DNA from: an uncultured Roseobacter sp.
GTDB lineage: Bacteria > Pseudomonadota > Alphaproteobacteria > Rhodobacterales > Rhodobacteraceae
DNA length: 64,000 nt
Assembly: GCF_947488185.1 (NCBI RefSeq)
Contig: NZ_CANKYM010000002.1
Location: 1,033,408 to 1,097,407 of the forward strand
Direction of reading: 5' to 3'
Shown here piece after piece: positions 54,527-62,824 of this stretch (its first letter is position 1; each line of letters starts with the position of its first letter). A program made the position numbers and the translations under genes. The notes beneath the pieces are model-generated. The model did no database searches, was not told where the DNA came from, and saw only the letters and a list, made by a program, of their open reading frames with translations.

Positions 54527-55528
54527 TCAGCCCAGGTGGCCCATGTCGACGGCCACATCGGCCATGCGCGCCGAGAAGGCCCATTCATTGTCGTACCAGG
54601 CCAGAACGCGCACGGTGCGCCCGCCGACCACCTTGGTCTGTTCCGGCGCGATGATGCAGCTTTGTTCGGTGTGGTTGAAGTCGATGGAGACCTTTGCCTC
54701 CGCGTCATACCCCATCACACGCGACATTGATCCGTTTGCAGCGTTCTGCAGGGCGTCGTTGACTTCCTCGACGGTAACATCACACGGCGCCTCGAACGTC
54801 AAATCCACGGCGGAAACATTGGGGGTGGGCACCCGCATTGCAGTCCCGTCGAGTTTGCCTGCCAGATTTGGCAGCACTTCCCCCAGCGCCTTTGCGGCCC
54901 CGGTGGAGGTCGGGATGATCGCCATGGCGGCGGCACGGGCGCGGTAGAGGTCATCATGGCGGCGGTCCAGAGTGGGCTGATCGCCGGTGTAGGAATGGAT
55001 AGTGGTCATGATCCCGCGTTCGATGCCGATGGCCTCGTCCAGCACTTTGGCCATGGGCGCCAGGCAATTGGTGGTGCAGGAGCCGTTGGAGATCACGGTA
55101 TCCGAGGGCAACAGCGCGCGATGGTTCACACCATAGACAATGGTGCGGTCGACACGTTTCGCCGGGGCGGAGATCAGCACTCGTTTCGCACCCTGCTGAA
55201 TGTGGGTCTTGGCCTTGTCGCCGTCATTGAACTTGCCGGTGCACTCCAGCACCACATCGACGCCGGTCCAGTCGAGTTCATTCATGTCGTAGGTCGACAT
55301 CATTCGGATCGGGCCGCGCCCGAGATCCAGCGAGTTGGCGCCCACGACGACGTTGCCGGGAAAGCGGCCATGGACCGAATCGTATTTGATCAGATGAGCA
55401 GAGGTTTCCAGCGGCCCCGTCGCGTTGATGGCCACGACATCAATGTCATTGCGGCCTGATGTGGCGATATGGGCCAGCGTACAGCGGCCAATGCGTCCGA
55501 AACCGTTAATACCGACTTTGATGGTCAT
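54527..55528 (-). CDS. Glyceraldehyde-3-phosphate dehydrogenase, probable NADP-capable paralogue
   Basis: A 333-residue GAPDH with GINGFGRIGR and the catalytic SNGSCTTNCLAP. Where the neighbouring gap enzyme has Asp in VAINDP, this one reads VAINATGP, and DRRHDD replaces the DAPHDD of the pocket. The same changes separate NADP-using GapB-type enzymes from NAD-using GapA-type enzymes in Bacillus, so a biosynthetic or gluconeogenic role is inferred. GGAGAGG supports the ATG at 55528. A partial copy of the pdhA/lpdA operator lies upstream. Confidence 0.9.
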   Translation of the reverse strand: MTIKVGINGFGRIGRCTLAHIATSGRNDIDVVAINATGPLETSAHLIKYDSVHGRFPGNVVVGANSLDLGRGPIRMMSTYDMNELDWTGVDVVLECTGKFNDGDKAKTHIQQGAKRVLISAPAKRVDRTIVYGVNHRALLPSDTVISNGSCTTNCLAPMAKVLDEAIGIERGIMTTIHSYTGDQPTLDRRHDDLYRARAAAMAIIPTSTGAAKALGEVLPNLAGKLDGTAMRVPTPNVSAVDLTFEAPCDVTVEEVNDALQNAANGSMSRVMGYDAEAKVSIDFNHTEQSCIIAPEQTKVVGGRTVRVLAWYDNEWAFSARMADVAVDMGHLG

Positions 55529-55611
55529 GATACCTCTCCACACGGAACATTTGAGGGCTCTATAGCCGGAAACGCTGCATCTCGGAATGCTTAAAACGAC
55601 GTGTTTTCCGC

Positions 55612-55628
55612 GTGTTAGCGTTAAACCT
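55612..55628 (-). promoter_or_regulatory. Possible weak relative of the pdhA/lpdA operator
   Basis: On the minus strand GTTTAACGCTAA matches 12 consecutive bases of the pdhA operator, but the outer bases of the palindrome are not kept. It lies about 85-100 bases ahead of the NADP-type GAPDH gene and about 115 ahead of the divergent DUF808 gene. Either gene could be its target, or the match may be chance. Confidence 0.3.
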
Positions 55629-55742
55629 TGGCAACAGTCTGTTGCAGGGCAATCATGTTAGCGCGACCAGCGGTGCATTGCCAAACGGGAACCATCGCTC
55701 TACCTCTGCGTTGCACCGGCAATCAGGACAGGGGACTTCGGG

Positions 55743-56714
55743 ATGAGCGGGCTACTAGCGTTGCTGGATGATGTGGCGGCAATTGCCAAGGTGGCGGCGG
55801 CCTCTGTCGATGATGTGGTGGGGCAGGCGGCCAAGGCAGGCTCCAAGGTTGCCGGGGTGGTGATCGACGATGCCGCGGTGACGCCGAAATATGTGACCGG
55901 TTTCGAGCCCAAGCGCGAACTGCCGATCATCTGGAAGATCACCAAGGGATCGCTCTTCAACAAGCTGATTGTGCTGCTGCCGGCGCTGTTGCTGCTGAAT
56001 GCATTCGCGCCCTGGGTCATCACCCCGCTGCTGATGCTGGGCGGGGCGTATTTATGTTTCGAAGGGGCGGAGAAGATCTTTCACTGGCTCTACCCGCATG
56101 GCGACGCGCATGTGGAAAAGGACATGTCCGTGGGCGACCCGCTGCATCTGGAAGAAACGCGGGTGAAAGGCGCGATCAAGACAGATTTCATCCTGTCGGC
56201 GGAGATCATGACAATCATCCTGTCGAACATCGAAGCGGATAGTTTCTGGTTTGAGGCGGCGACGCTGGCCTTTGCCGGGGTTGCGGTCACGGTCTTTGTT
56301 TATGGTGCTGTGGCCTTGATCGTGAAGATGGATGATGTGGGTGTCTGGCTGGCGGCAAATGGCCATACCGGGTCCGGTCGTGCGGTTGGGCGGGGGCTGG
56401 TCAAGGGGATGCCCAAGCTGCTGACCCTGCTGACCGTTGTCGGCACCGCCGCGATGCTCTGGGTCGGCGGGTCGATCATCATCCACGGGCTTGAGGTGCT
56501 GGGCATGCCGTGGCTTTACGATGAGATCCACCACATCGCAGTGATTGTTGCCGATGCGGTGGCGCAGGGGTCGGGGTTTGTTGAGTGGCTGGTGACGGCG
56601 CTGTTCGACGGTATCTTTGGCCTGGCGCTGGGGATGCTGCTGATCCCGGTGGTGACCCGGGTGATTGCACCGCTCTTTGCCGCGCTTGGTGGCAAAGAGG
56701 AAGCGTCGCATTGA
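55743..56714 (+). CDS. DUF808 (YedI-like) membrane protein
   Basis: A 323-residue inner membrane protein that fits the DUF808 family: SGLLALLDDVAAIAKVAAASVDDVVGQAAKAG at the start, TPKYVTGFEPKRELPIIWKI, then about six to eight spans with KIFHWLYPHG and ILSAEIMTIILSN. The family has no known function. It starts 215 bases from the divergent GAPDH gene, without an obvious ribosome binding site stronger than GGGACT. A palindromic repeat follows it. Confidence 0.88.
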   Translation: MSGLLALLDDVAAIAKVAAASVDDVVGQAAKAGSKVAGVVIDDAAVTPKYVTGFEPKRELPIIWKITKGSLFNKLIVLLPALLLLNAFAPWVITPLLMLGGAYLCFEGAEKIFHWLYPHGDAHVEKDMSVGDPLHLEETRVKGAIKTDFILSAEIMTIILSNIEADSFWFEAATLAFAGVAVTVFVYGAVALIVKMDDVGVWLAANGHTGSGRAVGRGLVKGMPKLLTLLTVVGTAAMLWVGGSIIIHGLEVLGMPWLYDEIHHIAVIVADAVAQGSGFVEWLVTALFDGIFGLALGMLLIPVVTRVIAPLFAALGGKEEASH

Positions 56715-56730
56715 GCCCGCAGCCGTGAGG

Positions 56731-56753
56731 AGGGTGGCCTGAAAGCCCACCCT
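56731..56753. repeat. Palindromic repeat unit, copy 2
   Basis: AGGGTGG and CCACCCT face each other around a 9-base spacer, followed by ACCTGC. It is related to the unit at 4441-4464: both have arms of the form A(A/G)GGTGG and end in CCACC(T/C)TACCTGC, and both lie between a gene end and the next gene. It may serve as a terminator for the convergent DUF808 and tkt genes. Confidence 0.5.
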
Positions 56754-56775
56754 ACCTGCTGTCTGCAAGGGTTGA

Positions 56776-58794
56776 TTACTTGATCAACGACTTGGCTTTT
56801 GCGGCAACGGCTTCGGCGGTGATGCCGAATTCCTTGTAGAGTGTGCCTGCCGGTGCTGAAGCGCCGAAGTCATGCATGCCCACAAAGCCTGCTTTCTCGC
56901 GCCGACCGCGCTCGCCAAAGAGCCAGCGGTCCCAGCCGAAGCGGATACCGGCCTCAACCGCGACCCGTACCGGACCGCCGGGCAGGACGCGTTTGCGGTA
57001 GCTCTCGTCCTGTTCCTCGAAGAGTTCCCAGCAGGGCATGGACACGACGCGGGCCCCAATACCTTCGGCCTGCAGGATATCCCGCGCGGCCATGGCAATC
57101 TCAACTTCGGACCCGGTGGCCATCAGGATCGCCTGACGTTTGCCTTCAGCATCCGCCAGGACATAGGCGCCCTGAGCTGTCATGTTCTTGGTCTTGTGTT
57201 CCGTCCGTACGGTGCTGAGACCCTGACGGGTGAGGGACAGGACCGAGGGTGTTTCGGTGGACGTCAGCGCAAGTTCCCAGGCCTCTGCCGTCTCGATGGT
57301 ATCGGCGGGGCGGAAGACATGGGTGTTGGGTGTCGCCCGGCTGATCGCCAGGTGTTCCACCGGCTGGTGCGTGGGACCGTCTTCGCCCAGCCCGATGCTG
57401 TCGTGGGTCATCACGAAGACCGTGGGGATTTTCATCAAGGCGGCCAGCCGCATCGCCGGGCGCGCGTAATCGGTGAAACACATGAAAGTGCCGCCGTAGG
57501 GACGCAGCCCGCCGTGCAGCGCCATGCCGTTCATCGCCGCGGCCATCCCATGTTCGCGAATGCCCCAGTAGACGTAGCGCCCGTCCCGGTTGTCGACGTC
57601 GAAGACACCCAGATCGGCGGTCTTGGTGTTGTTGGAGCCCGTGAGGTCCGCCGAGCCGCCCACGGTTTCCGGCATCACCGGGTTGATGACCTCCAGCACT
57701 TTCTCGGAGCTGGCGCGGGTGGCCAGTTTCGGTGCGCCCTCGGACATCTGTTTCTTGAACGCCTTGATCACGGCGCTGAGCTTTTTCGGCGCCTCCAGCG
57801 CATAGGCGCGGTTAAAGGTCTCGCGCTTGCCGCGGGGCAGGGTGTCAAAGCGCTCTTCCCAGGCGCGGCGGGTCTCGGCGCCACGGGCACCGATGGCCTC
57901 CCAGGCGGCTTTGACATCCGCTGGCACCTCGAAAGGGCCGGTCTTCCAGCCATAGGCTTCCTTGGCGGCGATCAACTGATCCGCATCGGTCAGTGCGCCG
58001 TGGCCTTTCGATGTATCCTGTGCCGCGTGGCCGAGGGCGATGTGGGTCTTGCAGGCCACCATGGTAGGCTTGTTGCCCTTCTTCGCTTGCGCGAGCGCTG
58101 CGTCGATCGCCGCCGGATCATGGCCGTCGATCTCCAGCACGGCCCAGCCTGCGGATTTGAAGCGGCCCACCTGATCGGTGCGGTCGGACAGGGTCACCGG
58201 CCCGTCGATGGTGATGTTGTTGTTGTCCCAGAGCACGATCAGTTTGCTCAGCTGATGGCGTCCGGCCAGGGTGATGGCCTCCTGGCTCACGCCTTCCATC
58301 AAACAGCCATCGCCCGCGATGACATAGGTATGGTGATCCACGACCTTCTTGCCGTATTGCGCGCGCTGGATCTCCTCGGCCATGGCGAATCCGACCGAAT
58401 TGGCAATGCCCTGGCCCAAAGGCCCGGTGGTGGTTTCAATGCCGGAAGCATGGCCATATTCCGGGTGCCCGGCGGTGCGTGATCCCCACTGGCGGAAGTT
58501 CTTGATCTCCTCCAGCGTCATGTCGGCATAGCCGGTCAGATGCAGCAGGGAGTAGAGCAGCATGGAGCCATGTCCCGCAGACAGGATGAACCGGTCGCGG
58601 TCGGGCCAGCTGGGCTGGCTGGGATCGAACTTCAGATGCTTTTCAAAGAGCACGGTCGCCACATCCGCCATCCCCATGGGCATCCCCGAGTGGCCGGAGT
58701 TCGCCGCCGCCACGGCATCCAGCGTCAGGGCACGGATGGCGGTGGCTTTGGCCCAGTGATCGGGGTTGGCGGTGGCAAGGGCTTTGAGATCCAC
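56776..58794 (-). CDS. tkt: Transketolase
   Basis: Thiamine diphosphate enzyme that moves two-carbon units between sugar phosphates in the pentose phosphate pathway. The 672 residues show [46 protein letters not shown], the cofactor motif [19 protein letters not shown] ending NNN, and the pyrimidine domain [21 protein letters not shown] with [20 protein letters not shown]. Its AGGTATCC leader is weak. The gap and tkt genes run in the same direction but are separated by the opposite-strand DUF808 gene. Confidence 0.97.
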   Translation of the reverse strand: MDLKALATANPDHWAKATAIRALTLDAVAAANSGHSGMPMGMADVATVLFEKHLKFDPSQPSWPDRDRFILSAGHGSMLLYSLLHLTGYADMTLEEIKNFRQWGSRTAGHPEYGHASGIETTTGPLGQGIANSVGFAMAEEIQRAQYGKKVVDHHTYVIAGDGCLMEGVSQEAITLAGRHQLSKLIVLWDNNNITIDGPVTLSDRTDQVGRFKSAGWAVLEIDGHDPAAIDAALAQAKKGNKPTMVACKTHIALGHAAQDTSKGHGALTDADQLIAAKEAYGWKTGPFEVPADVKAAWEAIGARGAETRRAWEERFDTLPRGKRETFNRAYALEAPKKLSAVIKAFKKQMSEGAPKLATRASSEKVLEVINPVMPETVGGSADLTGSNNTKTADLGVFDVDNRDGRYVYWGIREHGMAAAMNGMALHGGLRPYGGTFMCFTDYARPAMRLAALMKIPTVFVMTHDSIGLGEDGPTHQPVEHLAISRATPNTHVFRPADTIETAEAWELALTSTETPSVLSLTRQGLSTVRTEHKTKNMTAQGAYVLADAEGKRQAILMATGSEVEIAMAARDILQAEGIGARVVSMPCWELFEEQDESYRKRVLPGGPVRVAVEAGIRFGWDRWLFGERGRREKAGFVGMHDFGASAPAGTLYKEFGITAEAVAAKAKSLIK

Positions 58795-59073
58795 GGAGCA
58801 GGTATCCTTTGTCGGTTCAGGTCGGCCCGGAATGGGCGCTTTTCGGCCAATTGGTCAAGGCTTCAGCGCTGCATATCAGCCGCCTCACAAAGATCAAGGG
58901 CGGCACGGCGGCTTTCCCTGCCCGGGACTTCAACAGCGCCCGCCAAGCGCTTGATCCCAAAGAAAGCCGTATTTGTTGAGCCGGATGATTAGAGTTAACC
59001 TTGATGAAACCCGGAGCGATTCGGCGCCGCAGATGCGACGCGCCGACGCGCAAACTGAGATAACGAGGTGGGC

Positions 59074-59559
59074 ATGAGCGATATCGAGGAACTGCACAGT
59101 CGGATTATGGCGGCCATGGACCGTGTGGCACGCGGACTGGATGATCTTGGCAAATCGGGCGGGGATGATGCCGACGCCCTTAAGCAGGCGCTTGATGAAG
59201 AAAAAACGGTAAACGCGCAGTTGACCGAACGGGTCCGTGTGTTGGGCGAGCGCCAGGAACAGGCGCTGGCCGGGTTGGAGGCGAAGGCTGCCGAGACCGC
59301 GGAACGGATGCAAAAGCTCGACCTGGACCTGCAGCGGCTGCGCCGCGCCAACGGCCAGTTGTCGGAAGCCTGCGAAGCGTTGCGCACCGCCAATGCCGAA
59401 GGGATCGGGGAACCCCATCTGATCAACAAGGCGATGATGGCGGAGCTGGAAGCGCTGCGGGCTGCCCGCGCGGCAGAGATCGCCGAGGCGGATGAAATCA
59501 TCGCTGCACTGACGCCGTTGCTTGAGGCGGATGTGGCGCAACCAGAGGAGGCCAGCTGA
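59074..59559 (+). CDS. Coiled-coil protein upstream of zapA
   Basis: A 161-residue acidic protein that is mainly coiled coil (EEKTVNAQLTERVRVLGERQEQALAGLEAKAAETAERMQKLDLDLQ), without signal peptide or membrane span. No family was recognised, but a short coiled-coil gene just ahead of zapA is common in alphaproteobacteria, and a role as an accessory to the Z-ring is inferred from this. The ATG at 59074 follows CGAGG; an upstream start in frame (59068) is possible. It overlaps zapA by one base. Confidence 0.75.
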   Translation: MSDIEELHSRIMAAMDRVARGLDDLGKSGGDDADALKQALDEEKTVNAQLTERVRVLGERQEQALAGLEAKAAETAERMQKLDLDLQRLRRANGQLSEACEALRTANAEGIGEPHLINKAMMAELEALRAARAAEIAEADEIIAALTPLLEADVAQPEEAS

Positions 59560-59951
59560 TGCCCGAGGTTACAATCACCATCGGTGGACGCCAGTTTGAT
59601 GTCGCCTGCCAGGCGGGCGAAGAGCATTATCTGCACACCGCGGCCAAGATGCTTGATGACGAAGCGCAGGTTCTTGCGGATCAGGCAGGCCGCATGCCCG
59701 AAGCGCGGATGCTGCTGATGGCGGGGCTGATGCTGGCGGATAAGACGGCAAGCGTCGAAGATCGTGTGGCAGAGGTACAGGCCAAGCTGACGGCCTGCGA
59801 AGCCGAGCTGGCCACCCTGCGCGATTCCAAGGCGGAACCGGAGCGCATTGAGGTTCCCGTCGTTCCCCAGGCGGTCAGCGACACTCTGGCGGAACTGGCG
59901 GCTCGGGCAGAAGCGCTCGCGGCATCCGTGGAAGAAAAAGCAGCCAGCTGA
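59559..59951 (+). CDS. zapA: Cell division protein ZapA
   Basis: Cross-links FtsZ filaments in the Z-ring. The 130 residues begin PEVTITIGGRQFDVACQAGEEHYLHTAAKMLDDEA, the ZapA domain, then a coiled coil (LADKTASVEDRVAEVQAKLTACEAELATL) and an acidic Ala/Glu tail. The start overlaps the stop of the preceding coiled-coil gene. In many proteobacteria zapA is followed by the 6S RNA gene, which makes the next interval of interest. Confidence 0.9.
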   Translation: MPEVTITIGGRQFDVACQAGEEHYLHTAAKMLDDEAQVLADQAGRMPEARMLLMAGLMLADKTASVEDRVAEVQAKLTACEAELATLRDSKAEPERIEVPVVPQAVSDTLAELAARAEALAASVEEKAAS

Positions 59952-60006
59952 TCGCGTCTGCGATCTGCGCCAGGGTTTGCTGAAAAGGAAATATGGCGCA
60001 TATCTT

Positions 60007-60165
60007 GCGTCCATGGCGCGATAGACATCCGGCCTTGTGTCTTGCTGGTTTCTCTCGGGGATAAGGCATCTGCCTCGAGCTTGAGATGCACTGGATGGTG
60101 TTCAAGCGGCGTCCGGTCCGTACGTAACCGGTCGGGCAAGAAAACCTCCGTTTTTCCCTAGAATA
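60007..60165 (+). ncRNA. ssrS: Candidate 6S RNA
   Basis: The interval downstream of zapA has no gene but several paired segments, including GCATCT (60066) with AGATGC (60084). TTGCTG (59977) and TATCTT (60001) resemble promoter boxes 18 bases apart. 6S RNA lies directly after zapA in many proteobacteria. I could not establish the full 6S fold (long stem with a central bubble), so the call rests on synteny and the ends are approximate. Confidence 0.35.
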
Positions 60166-60170
60166 TGCAA

Positions 60171-60556
60171 GTAAACCGGGCAGGACCCATGTCGTCTGCC
60201 TTCGCTTTTGTCTCGCCCAACCCGGTGAGGATTGATCTGCTGTCTGCGCAGATGATCCGCTTCGTCCTGCATATCTGCACAAGCCTCCTGCGCCGATCCG
60301 ACTTCCGGTCCACCGCCGGTTTGATATCTAGACTGGACGAGGTCGTGGGGCGTGTCGGGGGTGTGCTCTGAAATTCTGTAAATAATTGGATTTACTTAAC
60401 TTTTAAGTAATTTTCCGCAGTGTCGCACGACGATATGAGCAGGTTGACCGGCCCCCATCGTTCATCGGTTTGCAGAGAATGCGCACCTTTGACTCGAGAT
60501 TGGGTTCGAACGGTCGACCGCACGGATATGAGACGATAGCGTGTAAAGGATCGATA
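60171..60556. other. Gene-free interval with an inverted repeat
   Basis: No coding frame is convincing in these 386 bases. TTACTTAA and TTAAGTAA form a perfect 8-base inverted pair with a 3-base spacer at 60392-60410, inside the most AT-rich part, about 150 bases ahead of the lipoprotein gene. It may be an operator. Several weak promoter-like boxes follow, none compelling. Confidence 0.4.
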
Positions 60557-60955
60557 ATGTTAAACAAAGTGAAGTTGGTATTTGTGTTACTCTGCGGCCT
60601 TGCCTTCGCCGCATGTGCAACCGAACAGGTATTTGAGCCGATCCAGTCGGATCCGGTTTATGACAAGTTGGGCAATGCTCTCTGCGCGGCGGACGGGTCC
60701 GCGGCAACAAGCGCAACAGCCGCCGGTGCGCGACCCTGCGAACCAGGTGATGGTGGATGCGTTGGGACGACTACATCAGTTGATGGCGGTGTCATCCCGT
60801 GTGACCCTTCCGACGGATGTTCGTACATTTCGGTTACCGTGCCTTGTATTGAGACCAGCGGCGGCGATGCCTCAAGCAGTACGACATCGACATCTGGATC
60901 GGGGTCGGGATCGGGCAGTGCTGATCCGTCGACCGGTACCGCGCCTGGTATCTAA
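60557..60955 (+). CDS. Small lipoprotein with low-complexity tail
   Basis: A 132-residue predicted lipoprotein: signal sequence KVKLVFVLLCGLAFAAC with a lipobox-like FAAC, then CATEQVFEPIQSDPVYDKLGN, several cysteines in PCEPGDGGCVG, PCDPSDGCSYIS and VPCIETS, and a Ser/Thr/Gly-rich tail (SGSGSGSGSADPS). AAAGGA precedes the ATG at 60557. No family was recognised; short Cys-rich lipoproteins of this type occur in Rhodobacterales. A strong terminator follows. Confidence 0.75.
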   Translation: MLNKVKLVFVLLCGLAFAACATEQVFEPIQSDPVYDKLGNALCAADGSAATSATAAGARPCEPGDGGCVGTTTSVDGGVIPCDPSDGCSYISVTVPCIETSGGDASSSTTSTSGSGSGSGSADPSTGTAPGI

Positions 60956-60976
60956 AAGTACGATACCGTAAAAAAG

Positions 60977-61003
60977 AAAGGGGGCGTTATCGCCCCCTTT
61001 TTT
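60977..61003. terminator. Terminator after the lipoprotein gene
   Basis: AAAGGGGGCG pairs with CGCCCCCTTT around a TTAT loop and is followed by further T. It ends the lipoprotein transcript and, being symmetrical with A-rich sequence upstream, may also serve the convergent grxD gene. Confidence 0.88.
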
Positions 61004-61036
61004 CTGGAGCGTCGGGCTCCGAAGCTGGATCGAACG

Positions 61037-61399
61037 TCAGCCGTTTGCTTCGCGGATCTTGTCGGCTGCATCCTTGTCGAAGGTCACGCCGTTTTCTTCC
61101 AGCAGCGTGTCCAGTTCACCGGACAATGTCATCTCGGTGATGATGTCACAGCCTCCGACAAATTCGCCTTTCACATAGAGCTGCGGGATTGTCGGCCAGT
61201 CGGAAAAATCCTTGATCCCCTGACGGAGGCCTTCATCGGCCAGCACGTTCACGTCCGAAAAATCCACGCCCATATAGTTCAGGACACCGGCGACGCGGCT
61301 CGAAAAACCACATTGCGGCATCTCCTTGGTGCCCTTCATGAAGAGGACAACGGTGTTGGCGGTGATGGTGTCCTGGATTTGTGTTGCTGCGTCGGCCAT
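61037..61399 (-). CDS. grxD: Monothiol glutaredoxin GrxD
   Basis: Binds and transfers [2Fe-2S] clusters. The 120 residues include the monothiol active site in [16 protein letters not shown] (CGFS), then [24 protein letters not shown], the glutathione-binding region. GAAGGAACAGACCT precedes the ATG at 61399. It is placed just downstream of bolA on the same strand; GrxD and BolA proteins form heterodimers that share a cluster, so the pair is functionally coherent. Confidence 0.96.
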   Translation of the reverse strand: MADAATQIQDTITANTVVLFMKGTKEMPQCGFSSRVAGVLNYMGVDFSDVNVLADEGLRQGIKDFSDWPTIPQLYVKGEFVGGCDIITEMTLSGELDTLLEENGVTFDKDAADKIREANG

Positions 61400-61460
61400 A
61401 GGTCTGTTCCTTCGGGTCTGGGTGCGCGCCATCCTCCGGACGGCACCTGCGTTCATTCTG

Positions 61461-61697
61461 TCAGTCGGGCGCCTTGGTGGTCAGGGCCAGGGCGTGAAGT
61501 TCGCCGTTTGAACCATCCATCTTGCCCTTGAGGGCGGCGTAAACCGCGCGCTGTTGCTGCACCCGGTTCTTGCCACGAAAGCTTTCGTCGATGACCATCG
61601 CTGCCATATGCACGCCATCGCTGCCCTCCACGGTGATTTGCGCGTCGGGAAAACTGGCGCGCAAGAGGTCTTCGATTTCGCGGGCTTGCATCGGCAT
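61461..61697 (-). CDS. BolA/IbaG family protein
   Basis: A 78-residue BolA-type protein: [56 protein letters not shown]. It has the FxGK-type loop [10 protein letters not shown] and the conserved His in DGVHMAAMV used for cluster binding. The likely start is ATG 61697 after GGAG, with an ATG two codons later also possible. It forms an operon with grxD, and the pair probably acts in iron-sulfur cluster trafficking and iron sensing. Confidence 0.92.
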   Translation of the reverse strand: MPMQAREIEDLLRASFPDAQITVEGSDGVHMAAMVIDESFRGKNRVQQQRAVYAALKGKMDGSNGELHALALTTKAPD

Positions 61698-61855
61698 CTG
61701 GCGGCTCCATCTTGGTCTTGCGCTAGATGTAAGGCGCGGCGGGGACGGGGACAAGATGTCAATTGACCGCGACCCTTGGCAATCGAGCGTAAGGTCGCAT
61801 TTTGGGCAGACAATATCTGCGGCATGATGAATAGTGCCGGACAGGGAGAGCCATA

Positions 61856-62824
61856 ATGGATGTTTTTGAAAATGCGCCCGAACAGGCTCTGGCCTGGCAT
61901 GAGGCCGGGCGCGGTGCCGTGCTTGCCACGGTGGTCGAGACCTGGGGCTCTGCGCCCCGGCGCGTTGGTGCGCAATTGGTCATTGCCGGGGATGGCGAGA
62001 TGCAGGGCTCCGTCTCGGGCGGCTGCGTTGAAGGCGCCGTGGTGCTGGAAGCCACGGAGGCGCTGGAGAAGGGCGAGCAGCGGCTGCTGGAGTACGGGGT
62101 CAGCGACGGCGATGCCTTTGCCGTCGGGCTTGCCTGCGGCGGGACGATCCGCATTCTGGTGGAACCGATCGGCACCGTCCTGCCGGACGCGTTGCTGCGG
62201 GAATTGATGGAGGCGCGGGCCGCGCGCCAGCCGGTCGCCTATGAGGCAAACGTCAAGACGGGCGCGCGCAGGCTGTTGCGCGACGGCTACGAAGAACGGT
62301 TTGCGATGGACCGTTCCGGGTTCGAGCAGGAGGGCGAAATCTTTGTCGCCATTCACAATCCGCCGTTGCGCCTTGTCATCGTCGGGGCGGTGCATATCGC
62401 GCAGGCGCTGGTGCCGATGGCGCGGATTGCAGGATATGATCCCTATGTTGTCGATCCGCGCGCGGCCTTCGGGTCGGAGGCGCGGTTCCCCGGCGAGCGG
62501 ATTCTGTCGGACTGGCCGGATGAAGCGCTCGAGGCCGTGGGGGTGGACAGCCGGACAGCGGTGGTCCTGCTGACCCACGATCCAAAGCTGGATGATCCGG
62601 CTCTGCTGATCGCCCTGCGCTCAAAGGCCTTCTACATCGGCGCGCTTGGCTCCAAGCGCACTCACGCGGCCCGGCTTGAGCGTCTGGCGGACGCAGGCAT
62701 TGAACCGCATCATCTGGGGCGTATCCACGGGCCGATTGGCCTTGATATCGGTGCTGCCGGGCCGCCGGAAATTGCGGTGGCCATCATCGGAGAGATGACG
62801 CGGGTGCTGAGGCGCGGCGCATGA
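61856..62824 (+). CDS. XdhC family protein
   Basis: Molybdenum cofactor chaperone of the XdhC/CoxI family, which delivers sulfurated cofactor to xanthine dehydrogenase-type enzymes. The 322 residues begin AGRGAVLATVVETWGSAPRRVGAQLV, continue with GSVSGGCVEGAV, and end with a Rossmann domain (LVIVGAVHIAQALVPMARIAGYDPYVVDPR, IGALGSKRTHAARLERL). It overlaps the next gene by four bases. No molybdo-enzyme is visible in the window, so its client is not known. Confidence 0.92.
   Translation: MDVFENAPEQALAWHEAGRGAVLATVVETWGSAPRRVGAQLVIAGDGEMQGSVSGGCVEGAVVLEATEALEKGEQRLLEYGVSDGDAFAVGLACGGTIRILVEPIGTVLPDALLRELMEARAARQPVAYEANVKTGARRLLRDGYEERFAMDRSGFEQEGEIFVAIHNPPLRLVIVGAVHIAQALVPMARIAGYDPYVVDPRAAFGSEARFPGERILSDWPDEALEAVGVDSRTAVVLLTHDPKLDDPALLIALRSKAFYIGALGSKRTHAARLERLADAGIEPHHLGRIHGPIGLDIGAAGPPEIAVAIIGEMTRVLRRGA

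Noticed and set aside
56872..58482. 536-codon plus-strand frame opposite tkt
   Set aside because: Antisense to conserved transketolase sequence; composition explained by third-codon GC bias.
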